Origin: Candidatus Binatia bacterium
GTDB lineage: Bacteria > Desulfobacterota > Binatia > HRBIN30
Reading direction: 5' to 3'
Length of the DNA stretch: 51,410 nt
NCBI GenBank assembly: GCA_023150935.1
Contig: JAKLJW010000035.1
Span: forward strand, 7,747-59,156
Below, in pieces: positions 34,528 to 43,130 of the stretch. Each line of letters opens with the position of its first letter. The stretch's first letter is position 1. A model generated the notes under the pieces. The model had not been told where the DNA came from. It saw only the letters and a list, made by a program, of their open reading frames with translations, and made no database searches. A program made the position numbers and the translations under genes.

Positions 34528-35255
34528 CCGTCCGTCCTTGCCGTAGGGCGGGCACCGTCGACGGCGGCGATGAATGCCTGGAACAGGCGGCGCTGCGCGG
34601 GGTCGTCGAGTTGCAGTTCGGGATGCCATTGCACGGCCAGGCACCACGGGTGCACAAGGTGCTCGACGGCTTCGATGACGCCGTCCTCGGCCCATGCGAC
34701 CGGACGCAGGTCGCCGCCGAGACGATCGACGGATTGATGGTGCCACGAAATCGCCTCGACGCGTGTGGCTCCCAGTACCCCGGCGAGGTGACTGTCAGGC
34801 GCCACGGTGACCGGGTGGCGTACCGGCACGCGCGGCGGGGCCCGGTGCGGCACCGTGTCCCCGAACGCATCGGGGATGTGCTCGTGCAGGGTCCCGCCGC
34901 ACACGACGTTGAGCAACTGCAGGCCGCGGCAGATCGACAGGACCGGGCGGTCGTGGCGCGCCAGTGCGGTGCGGGCGAGGTCGAGCTCGAAGGCGTCGCG
35001 CTCGTCGCAGACGGAATAGATCGTTTCGTGCGGCTCGCCGCCGTAAGCCGCCGGCGAGATGTCTCCGCCGCCGGCGAGGATCAGACCGTCGACGCGGTCG
35101 AGCAGTCGGGCGGCCGATGGTTCCCCCGGAGGCAAAATGACCGGTATGGCGCCGGCCAGTCGCACCCCATCGACGTAGCCGCACGGCAGACTGAAGACCG
35201 GGGGCTCCCCGCCCCGGGCGTACGAGGAAATCCCGATCACGACCGGAGGGCGCAT
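34524..35255 (-). CDS. Class I glutamine amidotransferase-like hydrolase, PuuD (peptidase C26) family
   Basis: A 243-residue protein of the gamma-glutamyl-GABA hydrolase family, which cleaves gamma-glutamyl amides in polyamine or amine catabolism. Seen: PPVVIGISSYARGG, VDGLILAGGGDISPAAY, the nucleophile cysteine in PVLSICRGLQLLNV, and the catalytic histidine/glutamate in AVQWHPELQ. The start overlaps the stop of the upstream glutamine-synthetase-like gene by one base (TGATG), so the two are co-translated. The pairing with a PuuA-like enzyme supports a gamma-glutamylation route for amines. Its stop codon coincides with a MITE-like element terminus. Confidence 0.88.
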   Translation of the reverse strand: MRPPVVIGISSYARGGEPPVFSLPCGYVDGVRLAGAIPVILPPGEPSAARLLDRVDGLILAGGGDISPAAYGGEPHETIYSVCDERDAFELDLARTALARHDRPVLSICRGLQLLNVVCGGTLHEHIPDAFGDTVPHRAPPRVPVRHPVTVAPDSHLAGVLGATRVEAISWHHQSVDRLGGDLRPVAWAEDGVIEAVEHLVHPWCLAVQWHPELQLDDPAQRRLFQAFIAAVDGARPTARTDG

Positions 35256-36655
35256 CACACTCGTTCGAGGTACCGTCGCCGTTCCCACGTGGTAACCGAC
35301 TCGTCGAACTTGCGCTGTTCGGTTCGCGCGAAATGGACCAGATGCTCGATGACTGCGGCGCCGAACGCGTCGCGGAACATGGCCGAGGCGGCAAACTCGT
35401 CGATCGCCTCGGGCAGCGTCCGGGGCACGGTCGGCAAGTCCCGTGCGACGTAGACGTCGCCGTGGAACGGCGGCGGCGGCTCGATGCGATTCGCCAGGCC
35501 GTCGAGTCCGGCCGCGACCGTGGCGGCGAAGACGAGATACGGGTTAGCGTCGGCACCGGGGATGCGGCACTCGACCCGCAGCGACGGTCCGCGCCCGACC
35601 ACGCGAAAACCCGCCGTGCGGTTATCGTAGGACCAGGCGATGCCGGTCGGCGCAAAGGAGCCGGCGCGGAAGCGCTTGTAAGAGTTCACATTCGGCGCGA
35701 ACAGCAGGGTCGAGGCGCGGGCGTGCTGCATGAGTCCACCCAGCCACCAGCGGAAGTGGTCCGGCAACACGCTCACGTCGCCGGCGAACTGGGCGCCCGA
35801 TCCGGCAAACAGCGGCGCACCGTCGTCGACGGACCACAGACTCGAGTGTACGTGCATCGAGCTGCCGGCGTAGCGTTCGTCGAACTTCGCCATGAACGTC
35901 ACCGCCAGCCCCTGCCCGATCGCCACTTCCTTCGCGAGTTGCTTGTAGACCGAGTGACGGTCCGCCATTTCGAGGAAATCGCAGTACCGCACGTTGATCT
36001 CCTGCTGGCCCGGCCCCCACTCGCCTTTGGAGAATTCCACCGGCACGCCCGAACTGTCCAGATGGCGTCGAATGGCACCGATAAGCGGTTCGACCTTCAT
36101 GCCCTGGAGAGTGTGGTAGTCCTCGACATACGACCCGAACGTCTCGAGATTGTCGAAGCCCTTGCGGGTGGCCGATTCGTAGGTTTCGCGCAGGACGAAG
36201 AATTCGAGCTCCGAGGCGCCCATGGGGCGTACGCCGGCGAGCAGCGCGCGGCCCATCTGGTGTTTGAGAATCGTGCGCGGCGCGATCTCGACAGGGGTAT
36301 CGGCTTCCGCGTCGTAAACGTCGCAGAGGACCAGAGCGGTGCGCTCGAGCCAGGTGGCGCGACGCAGGGTTCGCAGATCGGGCACGCAGTGGACGTCCCC
36401 GTAACCGTCCGCCCACGACGCGAAGCGGTAACCCGGTACCGGGTCCATCTCCATGTCGCAGGCGAGGAGGTAATCGCAGGCGTGCATGCCGTGGCCGAGC
36501 ACCTCGTCGCAGAAGAACCGGCCGGTAATCCGCTTGCCGATTAGGCGGCCGTAGAAGTCCGGAAAGACGGTGATAACCGTGTCGATTTCGCCCTGCTGGA
36601 CGAGGTCGCGCAACTCGGCCTCGGCCAGCATCCCCGGCACTCGCGTCTCGTGCAT
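35255..36655 (-). CDS. Glutamine-synthetase-family ligase, gamma-glutamylamine synthetase (PuuA/GlnA3) type
   Basis: A 466-residue member of the glutamine synthetase superfamily. Seen: ELEFFVL (metal-binding glutamates), GEWGPGQQEINVRYCD, MAKFDERYAGSSMHVHSSL (the metal His region), a NSYKRFRAGSFAPTGIAW ATP-site segment, and RVECRIPGADANPYL. The N-terminus (DTVITVFPDFYGRLIGKRI) is typical of PuuA-like proteins rather than housekeeping GlnA. It probably attaches glutamate to a polyamine or monoamine with ATP; the downstream PuuD-like hydrolase would release the oxidised product. Oxidase and dehydrogenase steps of a Puu pathway are not present nearby. The ATG at 36655 is accepted; MLAEAEL at residue 9 is an alternative. 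Confidence 0.88.
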   Translation of the reverse strand: MHETRVPGMLAEAELRDLVQQGEIDTVITVFPDFYGRLIGKRITGRFFCDEVLGHGMHACDYLLACDMEMDPVPGYRFASWADGYGDVHCVPDLRTLRRATWLERTALVLCDVYDAEADTPVEIAPRTILKHQMGRALLAGVRPMGASELEFFVLRETYESATRKGFDNLETFGSYVEDYHTLQGMKVEPLIGAIRRHLDSSGVPVEFSKGEWGPGQQEINVRYCDFLEMADRHSVYKQLAKEVAIGQGLAVTFMAKFDERYAGSSMHVHSSLWSVDDGAPLFAGSGAQFAGDVSVLPDHFRWWLGGLMQHARASTLLFAPNVNSYKRFRAGSFAPTGIAWSYDNRTAGFRVVGRGPSLRVECRIPGADANPYLVFAATVAAGLDGLANRIEPPPPFHGDVYVARDLPTVPRTLPEAIDEFAASAMFRDAFGAAVIEHLVHFARTEQRKFDESVTTWERRRYLERV

Positions 36656-36814
36656 GGGGCGTGTCTAGCACGCACGCGCTGGCGACGGAAAGTCGGACTC
36701 GACTGCGTAGAGGCAGGGAATCGGCCATGACTCCACTTCGAGCTTGTTTTTTGCTCCCGGTCGGATAGGCGTGCAGCCGGGGGCACGGACGCTGGTCTTC
36801 GTGCCGCGTTCGGG

Positions 36815-37336
36815 ATGCGCGCTGTCGTCGATAACATTCCATTTGTCGGTCGTACCGGCGAGCTCACGGAACTGTCGCGGGTGTTCGAAGAGGCCATCGC
36901 GAGAGGACCGAGGCTGGTGCTGATCACCGGTGAAGCCGGCATCGGCAAGACGACGCTGGTAGAACATGCGGTGGGTTCTCTCTGTGGGCAGCGGGTGCCG
37001 GTTCTCTGGGGACGTGCATGGGAGGGAGTCCGGGGCAACCCGTTCGGCGTCTGGGTGGATGTGCTGCGGTCGGCGAGGGTCGCGCTTACCTTTGGCAGCG
37101 CGCTCATCGGAGTTGCCGCCGGCGACGTCGATCGCCAGCTTGTATCGCTCCTCGAAGAAGCGCTTGCCGGGCTGGGCCGCGATGCGGGAGCGTTGCGGGC
37201 ACAGGTCATGGGCCGGCTTGCCGAGTGTCTCTACTACGACGACACGGCGAAGCGGCGCCGCGAAGTTCTCAGCCGGCAGGCGCTGCGGCTGGCGCGCACG
37301 AGCCGGGACAGCGGAAGTTGGCACAGATCCGATTAG
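36815..37336 (+). pseudogene. Truncated AAA ATPase-type regulator (LuxR/adenylate-cyclase-associated, AAA_16)
   Basis: Only 173 codons remain of what is usually a protein of 900 or more residues. The N-terminus is intact: FVGRTGELTELSRVFEEA and Walker A GEAGIGKTT. After about residue 90 the text shifts to RLAECLYYDDTAKRRREVLSRQALRLARTS, which in full-length relatives comes from a tetratricopeptide-like region several hundred residues later. An internal deletion plus 3' truncation therefore occurred. The reading frame ends just before a cluster of hairpin repeats. Function is unlikely. Confidence 0.75.
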
Positions 37337-37351
37337 CTCGTTCCCGTTGAG

Positions 37352-37509
37352 AACCCGATCGGCGCCGCGCCGGTTTGTTGGACCAATGAACCCGAATCCG
37401 TTCGGCCTGAGGAGGTCGCATCTGAACAACCCGAGCACCCTGAGCAGCCGATGTCCGTTCAATCGGCGTGTCGAAGGGTTCAGCGACCGTCTCGAACGTC
37501 TCGAAGGCC
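37352..37509 (+). repeat. Nested hairpin units with 50-bp module
   Basis: A module (GGTTTGTTGGACCAATGAAC, 37371-37390) leads into an outer unit with 5' arm GGCCT-GAGGAG (37404-37414), inner stem GTCGC (37415-37419)/GCGAC (37483-37487) and 3' arm CGTCTCGA, with AGGCC at 37505-37509. A 9-bp tandem duplication sits in the 3' arm. The loop contains a full unit (37438-37478) with CCGAT/ATCGG and arms GAGCAG/CGTGTCGA. The variable loop pair is G/C in the outer unit and C/G in the inner one. Confidence 0.8.
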
Positions 37510-37722
37510 ACCCACCGGTACGACCGGTACGACGGCACTCGTGACTGCCCAGCCGGTGAGGCACCGCCGCGCCTGGACGCGCGCTCCAGCTCATGACAGT
37601 TCACGTTGCCCGAGGGACTGTCTCCCCTACGGACCCGGTTTCGCAGGCGGAAAGCAGGTCGTAAGCTCGAAATCCGGCTCTGGCTTGCTCGAAACCTCCG
37701 CTACTCCGGCTACCTCCGCTGG

Positions 37723-37947
37723 TCAGACCCGCTGCCGAGCGACCGGATGACGGCGGAGAAAGGCCGCGGGTTCCTTTTCCGCCTGCTCGGCTTCGGTGGG
37801 CAGATCGAGCGACACGAACGAATGTGAAGGGAAGCACCGCCGCAGCGTCGACGTCTTCCCCGTCTGCCGCGCACCGGTCAACACCACAACCGGCCGGGTC
37901 CGAGCGGAGCGCCTCACCCGGCCCTCGACGTCACGCGGAATCCACAT
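37723..37947 (-). pseudogene. N-terminal fragment of an AAA_14 ATPase
   Basis: Seventy-four codons corresponding to the start of an AAA_14/DUF4143 protein: VVVLTGARQTGKTSTLRRCFP contains the Walker A motif and is followed by FVSLDLPTEAEQAEKEPAAFL. It then runs out of frame with no Walker B, sensor or DUF4143 region. It is related to, but not a copy of, the intact gene at 17137-18282. It lies in a repeat-filled decayed region. A promoter-like palindrome directly precedes its ATG, so transcription may persist. Confidence 0.75.
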
Positions 37948-37982
37948 GCACGAAATATGCGATGCGATCGCATATTATGCAA
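37948..37982 (-). promoter_or_regulatory. Promoter with overlapping palindrome, possibly leaderless
   Basis: On the minus strand TTGCAT (37982-37977) and CATATT (37959-37954) are separated by exactly 17 bases, a good sigma-70 layout. The spacer and -10 region form the inverted repeat AATATGCGAT/ATCGCATATT (37954-37963 and 37967-37976). The ATG of the ATPase fragment is 6 bases past the -10 box, so the transcript would be leaderless or nearly so. The AT-rich palindrome stands out in this GC-rich DNA and could be a repressor site. Confidence 0.5.
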
Positions 37983-38366
37983 CACGGCGCCATCGTCGCC
38001 GACCCGGGACAGCCGCACGAACAGAACCCGGCGGCTACAGCTACCCGGACAGGCCCCACGCGATCATTCGGGCCCCCGGATCCACTTGCGCAGCCTCACG
38101 TCCACGTGGGTGTCCTTCCAACCTCTTCGTCCCAAGCGCGCACCCTTCGATACGGCACCTGAGCAGATGGCGGGTCGTACCAATGAACCGGCGCGCCTTC
38201 CGAAGTGCGGTGGCCTTCGATACGGGCCCTGAAAAGACGGGCGCTACTCAGCGCGGGCTTCGCCCGCAACCCATTGCGGAATGCGGATTGCGGAACTCAT
38301 GAATCCGTCGTCCGCAATCCGAAATCCGCATTCCGAAACTCTTCGCACCATGCGACGAACTCGCGA
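37983..38366. repeat. Repeat-rich stretch without a gene
   Basis: No gene is supportable. A hairpin unit in minus orientation occupies about 38212-38251 (GGCCTTCGATACG..GCTACTCAG). GCGGGC/GCCCGC (38254-38268) is a short GC hairpin. An AT-richer inverted repeat follows: GGAATGCGGATTGCGGA (38278-38294) against 38311-38335, a GCGGATT-type repeat unrelated to the hairpin units. Confidence 0.6.
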
Positions 38367-38722
38367 ACTAGCAGCTCAGGCCGAACGGATCTGGGTTCAT
38401 TGGCCCAACAAACCGGCACCGCGCCGGTCGGGTTCTCAGGGTGAGCGGAGAAAGATCTTCTCCTTCAACGTGATCACCCTGAGCAGCCGATGTCTTCTTA
38501 ATCGGCGTGTCGAAGGGCTCAGCGGCCGTATCGAAGCCTGTCCTGAACTACTATCGCCGAAAGTCTGCGCACGGCGCGAAGAAATCTTCAGGCCATGGAG
38601 CGGCAGTGCCTTCCCGTTCGTCCCGAGTAGCGCCTTCTTCTGGCGCGTATCGAGGGACAGGCTCGGCAGGAGCGCGCCCCTCGATACGGAGCCCAGGGGA
38701 AGGGCTCCTACTCGGGGCGAAT
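38367..38722. repeat. Cluster of hairpin units and module
   Basis: The 50-bp module lies inverted at 38367-38420. A unit with GAGCAG/CGTGTCGA arms and CCGAT/ATCGG stem lies at 38477-38517. An inverted pair follows: 38620-38658 (outer GTCCC/GGGAC, inner CGCC/GGCG) and 38676-38718 (outer GCCCC/GGGGC, inner GAGCCC/GGGCTC). The latter two show compensatory changes in both stems. Confidence 0.8.
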
Positions 38723-38808
38723 GGGCTGGTTGTTCGCTTTGGGTTGCGGGCGCAGCCCGCGCTCGGCGCCGACGAATGGGGCGCCCGTCGGTCCGGCCCG
38801 GCGGCGCA

Positions 38809-38931
38809 GGTAGCAATTGGAGCCTCGGGGTAGCAATTCGACCCGGCCGTATTGCCAGACTTCAAGTAACTGTGCTTGTCTCGGAACTGGCACAATGGCG
38901 CCGTAACGACGATTGTCGCGGCGTAACGAGC
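38809..38931 (+). promoter_or_regulatory. Two pairs of direct repeats with 20-bp period upstream of the HTH-like gene
   Basis: GGTAGCAATT occurs at 38809-38818 and 38829-38838. CGTAACGA occurs at 38902-38909 and 38922-38929. In both pairs the repeat period is 20 bp, about two helical turns, putting copies on the same DNA face. They lie within 140 bp upstream of a gene whose N-terminus looks DNA-binding, so they may be operator sites. No convincing -35/-10 pair was found. Confidence 0.4.
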
Positions 38932-38946
38932 GAGGGAGGGGGTGCG

Positions 38947-39843
38947 ATGCGTCGCAAGGCGCGGCGCGTGGCGGCCGAGGGCAGTAAGCGCCGGCCACCG
39001 CGCAAGTTTCCGGACGATCCGAAGATTCGGGTGGAGCTGTCGGAGGGTTTTCGGCGCGAGTTGAGCCGCGTCAAGCAGGCGAGTGTGGCGGCGGCGGTGC
39101 CGTCGCCGCGGCAGGGCGAGTCGGGCGAGCGGCTCGATCCGAGCTCGGTGTCGCGGTACGTGGCGGGCAAGGTGGCGCCGACGCTGGGAATCGCGCGCCG
39201 GTTGGCGGCGGCGGTGGGGCGGCCGTGGCCCGAAGCGGTGGCGGCGTACGAGGGGCAGCAGGTGCCGTCCGGACCGGGTTGGGGACCGCGCCTGCTCTTT
39301 GCGCGCAGCTATCGCCGCCAGGCGCTGGCGTTGATCGAGCGCTTCGTCAATCTCCTCGGGTGGGTACATCTCGGCGTCGTCGAGGACCGGGCACGGCAGT
39401 ACCGGCGGGTGGTGCGGCCGGGGGCAGATCGGGCGGCATATGCGTTCTGCGAGATCCGGCTGGAGGCGGCGGTGCCGGCGGGTAGGCACGTCGACATGGT
39501 CGTCGCGTACCGCCTGTTGCATCGGCCGCCGATGTTCATCGATTTCGGTTTGCTGACGGTGACGGCGGACGGCGTGCACGCGCTGGAGCTCTGGACCGGC
39601 AGGGAAGACGGTGCCGAGCTGTGGGTGGGCGTGCGGCGCTTCTGGATACAGACATGGGTGGACGCGCTGGCGCCCGATTTCGTCTTGCGAGCCGCGGTAC
39701 CGTTCGACGCCGGCCCGATGTGTTGGCAGGAAGAGCTCCCCGAGGACGCCGGCCCGATCGTCGCCTTCCACCCGAGCGGCATGCACCAGCACGCCCCGGC
39801 AGGTCAGAAAGCGGCGCCGGCGAGGGGGAAACGAACGTGCTGA
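38947..39843 (+). CDS. Hypothetical protein with XRE-like helix-turn-helix N-terminus
   Basis: A 298-residue protein I do not recognise as a named family. The N-terminus is basic (MRRKARRVAAEG..RRPPRKF). About residues 30-95 (FRRELSRVKQAS..DPSSVSRYVAGKVAPTLGIARRLAAAVGRPW) read like an XRE-type helix-turn-helix with an unusually long Pro/Gly insert. Residues 115-280 are a compact alpha/beta region with EIRLEAAVPAGRHVDMVVAYRL, FIDFGLLTVTADGVHALELWTG and RRFWIQTWVDAL. The ATG at 38947 follows GGAGGGGG; the frame stays open upstream but only through repeats. It is followed by secreted M23 and cohesin-like proteins on the same strand, so it might regulate them, but the 134-bp gap and lack of overlap leave this open. 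Confidence 0.6.
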   Translation: MRRKARRVAAEGSKRRPPRKFPDDPKIRVELSEGFRRELSRVKQASVAAAVPSPRQGESGERLDPSSVSRYVAGKVAPTLGIARRLAAAVGRPWPEAVAAYEGQQVPSGPGWGPRLLFARSYRRQALALIERFVNLLGWVHLGVVEDRARQYRRVVRPGADRAAYAFCEIRLEAAVPAGRHVDMVVAYRLLHRPPMFIDFGLLTVTADGVHALELWTGREDGAELWVGVRRFWIQTWVDALAPDFVLRAAVPFDAGPMCWQEELPEDAGPIVAFHPSGMHQHAPAGQKAAPARGKRTC

Positions 39844-39977
39844 TTCGGGGTGTGGAATGGCGGTGTTGTGCACGCGAAAGAGGACGTCTGACACTTGTTC
39901 CCAGCGAGTCCTGCGGGCAAGTAACCGGCTGTAAGTGTCGCTGCGAACCGATGATGGCTGTTCAGAGGGGAACCCCG

Positions 39978-42900
39978 ATGGCGTTGCGAATGCGAGTCGC
40001 CGGACGACGGCTGCTGGCGCTGATGGTCGCCGGCTTGTTCGATGCGCTTTTCCTTGCGGCGCCAGTGGCTGGCTATCAAGTGGCAGGCAGCTTTCGATAT
40101 CCCCTTGATCCGGGACCCTGGTACCTCTCGCAGGATTTCTGCGTGTCCCGCGCCGGGTACGGATTGCACCTTGGGGAGGACCTGATTGCATCCACCGGCG
40201 CTGAGCTGCCCGTGTACGCCCCGGGTAACGGTCGGGTCCGCCACGCCGCTCAGCGGACCGACTACGGCTACGTGGTGATTATCGAGCACCTGCTGCCGGA
40301 TGGGTCCTACGTAACGACGGTGCTCGGCCACCTCCGAGCTGCCGGGCTCGTTGGCGTGGATACCGATGTGACGAAGGGCCAGCTTATCGGGTATCTATCG
40401 GCGAACGCCAGCGAGAACGGCGGGTATAACTTCACCCACCTGCACTTCGGGGTGCGCGACGGATCCTATTCAACGACGTGGGTATACTATGGCTACCTGG
40501 CCTCGTGCGCGGGTTGGCAAGATCCCACGGACTTTGTGACGGCTCGTGCCGGCGACCTCACCGTGTCTTCGAACGTCACGGTTCTTGCCACGCGGGCGAA
40601 CCCGTCGGCGATCTACGCTCTCCCCAACGAGTACGGTGGCAGCGCTCCGGTCGATACGGAGAAGAACTTCTACGTCAACTTCCGGCTCCGCAACGTCAGC
40701 GGCAGCGCCGTTGCGCTCGATGATTACGGCGTCAGCGTGCGCGACGCCGGGGGCGGAACGCACCTGTTCCGCCTGGCCATTGGCAGTGGCGTGACGTTAC
40801 AGCCCAACCAGGAAACACCGCTGTTCGACATGCGGGGATACATCACCGACGACCGGTTGAGTGGCGGTGCGGCGACGCAGTTCCGGGCGCAGGTGCAGGC
40901 GAAGAGGAGCGGCGTGTGGGAGGATGTCAGCGGGGCGGGCAGCTTTGCGACCTTCACCGTGCAGCCGCGCCCGGGGCTGCAAGACGGCATGTCGATCAAG
41001 CGCCCGCGGTCCGTGCTGTCCTCGGACGCCACCGTCTATCGTCACCAGGCCGGCAAGCGGTGGGAGGGGACGGAAGCAGGTTTCGACGGCCTGTTCCCCG
41101 GCTGGACGCACGAAGTGTACGTCTTTCCGACTGCGACTGTGAACGGACTCGGCGTCCCGGCGGTACCGCTCCATGATGGAACCACGCCGCGCATCGTCGG
41201 GCGCAATCTGCTCTACCGACCGAACACGGGGCCGGACGTGTTCATTATCGAGCCCGACCCCGCGAATCCGTCACCGCCGCTGCGCTCGCGCCGGTTCGAG
41301 AACGAAGCAGCCTTCTACTCGTATGGGTATTCGAGCTTCGTGCTCGCAACCGAGCCGCTCGTGGTGACCGCAACGCAGGCGGCATGGTTGCAAGACGCGA
41401 CGCGGCATCCCATCGGCAGCGATATCAGGGCCGCGACCGCGACGCCGACTCGTTCGACCTCCCCCACTTTCACGCCGACGAGCAGCCCGACTGCCAGCCC
41501 GACCAGAACCCTGACCGGGACGCCGACGGCCGTAAACACGGCCACGCCGACTGTCTCCCCGACACGTACGGCCACGCGCACGCGCACTTCGACCGTGACA
41601 CCGGCGGCGACGCACACGCCGACCCTGACTTCGACCGCCACGCAGGCCGCCACGTTCACCCCGACGCATTCGCCGTCGCCGACTCGGAGCGCGACCCGGA
41701 CACCGACCGGCACGCCGCCGGCGCCTCCGACGGCTACCGTAACCACCAGCGCAAGCGCGACACCCTCGCCGACGCCGACGCCAACGCTGCCGCCTCAGTC
41801 GTCGGTCGTCCTTGATGTTCCCGACGTGACCGGGACATCAGGGTCTACGGTGTCGGTGCCGCTCCTTCTCCCGGCGGGTACCGATGTGCTCGGCGTCGAG
41901 GCGACGCTGCTATACGACCCGGCGGCGGCGCTGGCAACCTCCGTGAGCACGACCACGCTCAGCGCCGGTTGCATCCTCGCGGATAACGTCAGTACCCCCG
42001 GCGTTGTGCAGGTGACCATTGCCTGCACCGACCCGATCCACCACGGCGGCGCAGTAGTGGAGATCGCCTTCACGCTGGCGTCGACGTGCGGCGTCACTGC
42101 CCTCGACCTCAGCACCTGCCGGCTCGACGAAGGGGCAGTGGCCTGCGCGCCCGATGACGGTGTCCTGACCGTCGGCTGCGGGATCGGCGGCCGGGTCAGG
42201 TACTACTCCGCCGACCGGCCCGTGGCGGACTTCGACGTTCGCCTGACCGGACCGAGCGCGCACAGTGCCGCCACCGGTCTCGACGGCATCTACGACTTCC
42301 CCAGCCTCGACCCGGGGCGGTGGACGATAGAACCGCACAAGACCGGTGGGCACAACGCCGGCGTGAGCGCGCTCGATGCCTCGTACGTTCTGCAGGCCGT
42401 AGTCGGCAAGCGGGTGCTCGACGCCTACCAGCGTCTCGCCTGCGACGTTACCGGGAACGGCGATCTGAGCGCCCTCGATGCGTCGCGGATCCTGCAATTG
42501 ATCGTCGGGAGAATCGACCGCCTCCCGGTGGCGACGCTGTGCGACTCCGACTGGGCGGCGGTGCCGGTGCCCGACCCGGTCCCAGGGACGCAGGTCATCG
42601 ACCCGCCGGCTATCGGCGGCGGGATGTGTCAGCCGGGGCGCATTACGCTCGATGCGCTCGCGGGTGCGGCCCCGAACCAGGATTTCCATGCGGTCTTGTT
42701 CGGTGATTGCACCGGGAACTGGCAGCCGGCGGTGGGCGGGGCAGCCGCGGTCGACGACGCCGGAAGCGGCGAAGTCAGCCTCGGTCCTTTCAGACCGGGC
42801 TGGCGCGGCACGGTGCGACAGGCAGTTCTCGTCGAGCCCGAGCGCCCGTTGTCGGCGTTCGAAATCGAGATCGGCTTCGACCCGCGGCTCATCGCCGTGC

Positions 42901-43100
42901 GTGACGTCCGCCTGGCGGACGCCGCCGGCGGCGATCTGCTGGCGTGGAACGTGGACAGTCCGGGACGGCTGGCGATTGCCGTGGCGCTGCTGGAACCCGT
43001 CGCAGGGCCGGGCCCGCTGGCGGTCATCGAGTGGCGGCTGGCGCCGCGCGCCTCACGCGCAGTCAGCCCAATGCTTCTGCGTGCGGTGCCGCAGAACTGA
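39978..43100 (+). CDS. Secreted M23 peptidase with Thr-Pro linker, cohesin-like and dockerin-like domains
   Basis: A 1040-residue exported protein. Residues 1-32 form a signal peptide (basic start, LLALMVAGLFDALFLAAPVAG). Residues about 55-185 are an M23/LytM-type zinc domain: H64 and D68 in GLHLGED, LGHL, and H154/H156 in THLHFG. About 185-475 are beta-rich domains of unknown type. About 477-610 are a Thr/Pro/Ser linker rich in TPT. Next come a cohesin-like domain (VVLDVPDVTGTSG..VSVPLLL), two dockerin-like segments (AGVSALDASYVLQAVVG; DVTGNGDLSALDASRILQL, with a calcium loop), then DFHAVLFGDCTGNW and a second cohesin-like strand set. It likely cleaves or binds peptidoglycan or another surface polymer. 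AGAGGGG lies 7 bases before the ATG. The next gene follows after 30 bp. Confidence 0.8.
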   Translation: MALRMRVAGRRLLALMVAGLFDALFLAAPVAGYQVAGSFRYPLDPGPWYLSQDFCVSRAGYGLHLGEDLIASTGAELPVYAPGNGRVRHAAQRTDYGYVVIIEHLLPDGSYVTTVLGHLRAAGLVGVDTDVTKGQLIGYLSANASENGGYNFTHLHFGVRDGSYSTTWVYYGYLASCAGWQDPTDFVTARAGDLTVSSNVTVLATRANPSAIYALPNEYGGSAPVDTEKNFYVNFRLRNVSGSAVALDDYGVSVRDAGGGTHLFRLAIGSGVTLQPNQETPLFDMRGYITDDRLSGGAATQFRAQVQAKRSGVWEDVSGAGSFATFTVQPRPGLQDGMSIKRPRSVLSSDATVYRHQAGKRWEGTEAGFDGLFPGWTHEVYVFPTATVNGLGVPAVPLHDGTTPRIVGRNLLYRPNTGPDVFIIEPDPANPSPPLRSRRFENEAAFYSYGYSSFVLATEPLVVTATQAAWLQDATRHPIGSDIRAATATPTRSTSPTFTPTSSPTASPTRTLTGTPTAVNTATPTVSPTRTATRTRTSTVTPAATHTPTLTSTATQAATFTPTHSPSPTRSATRTPTGTPPAPPTATVTTSASATPSPTPTPTLPPQSSVVLDVPDVTGTSGSTVSVPLLLPAGTDVLGVEATLLYDPAAALATSVSTTTLSAGCILADNVSTPGVVQVTIACTDPIHHGGAVVEIAFTLASTCGVTALDLSTCRLDEGAVACAPDDGVLTVGCGIGGRVRYYSADRPVADFDVRLTGPSAHSAATGLDGIYDFPSLDPGRWTIEPHKTGGHNAGVSALDASYVLQAVVGKRVLDAYQRLACDVTGNGDLSALDASRILQLIVGRIDRLPVATLCDSDWAAVPVPDPVPGTQVIDPPAIGGGMCQPGRITLDALAGAAPNQDFHAVLFGDCTGNWQPAVGGAAAVDDAGSGEVSLGPFRPGWRGTVRQAVLVEPERPLSAFEIEIGFDPRLIAVRDVRLADAAGGDLLAWNVDSPGRLAIAVALLEPVAGPGPLAVIEWRLAPRASRAVSPMLLRAVPQN

Positions 43101-43130
43101 GCGCATCGCGTTCAGAAGGGGAGGGCGCAA

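Noticed and set aside
36815..37336. The 173-codon AAA protein as a functional small ATPase
   Set aside because: Its second half matches a region normally hundreds of residues later, showing an internal deletion, and no complete ATPase core remains.
39978..43100. True cellulosome scaffoldin
   Set aside because: Cohesin and dockerin-like features are present, but no cellulose-binding module or cellulase-type domain is visible and the domain matches are by pattern only.
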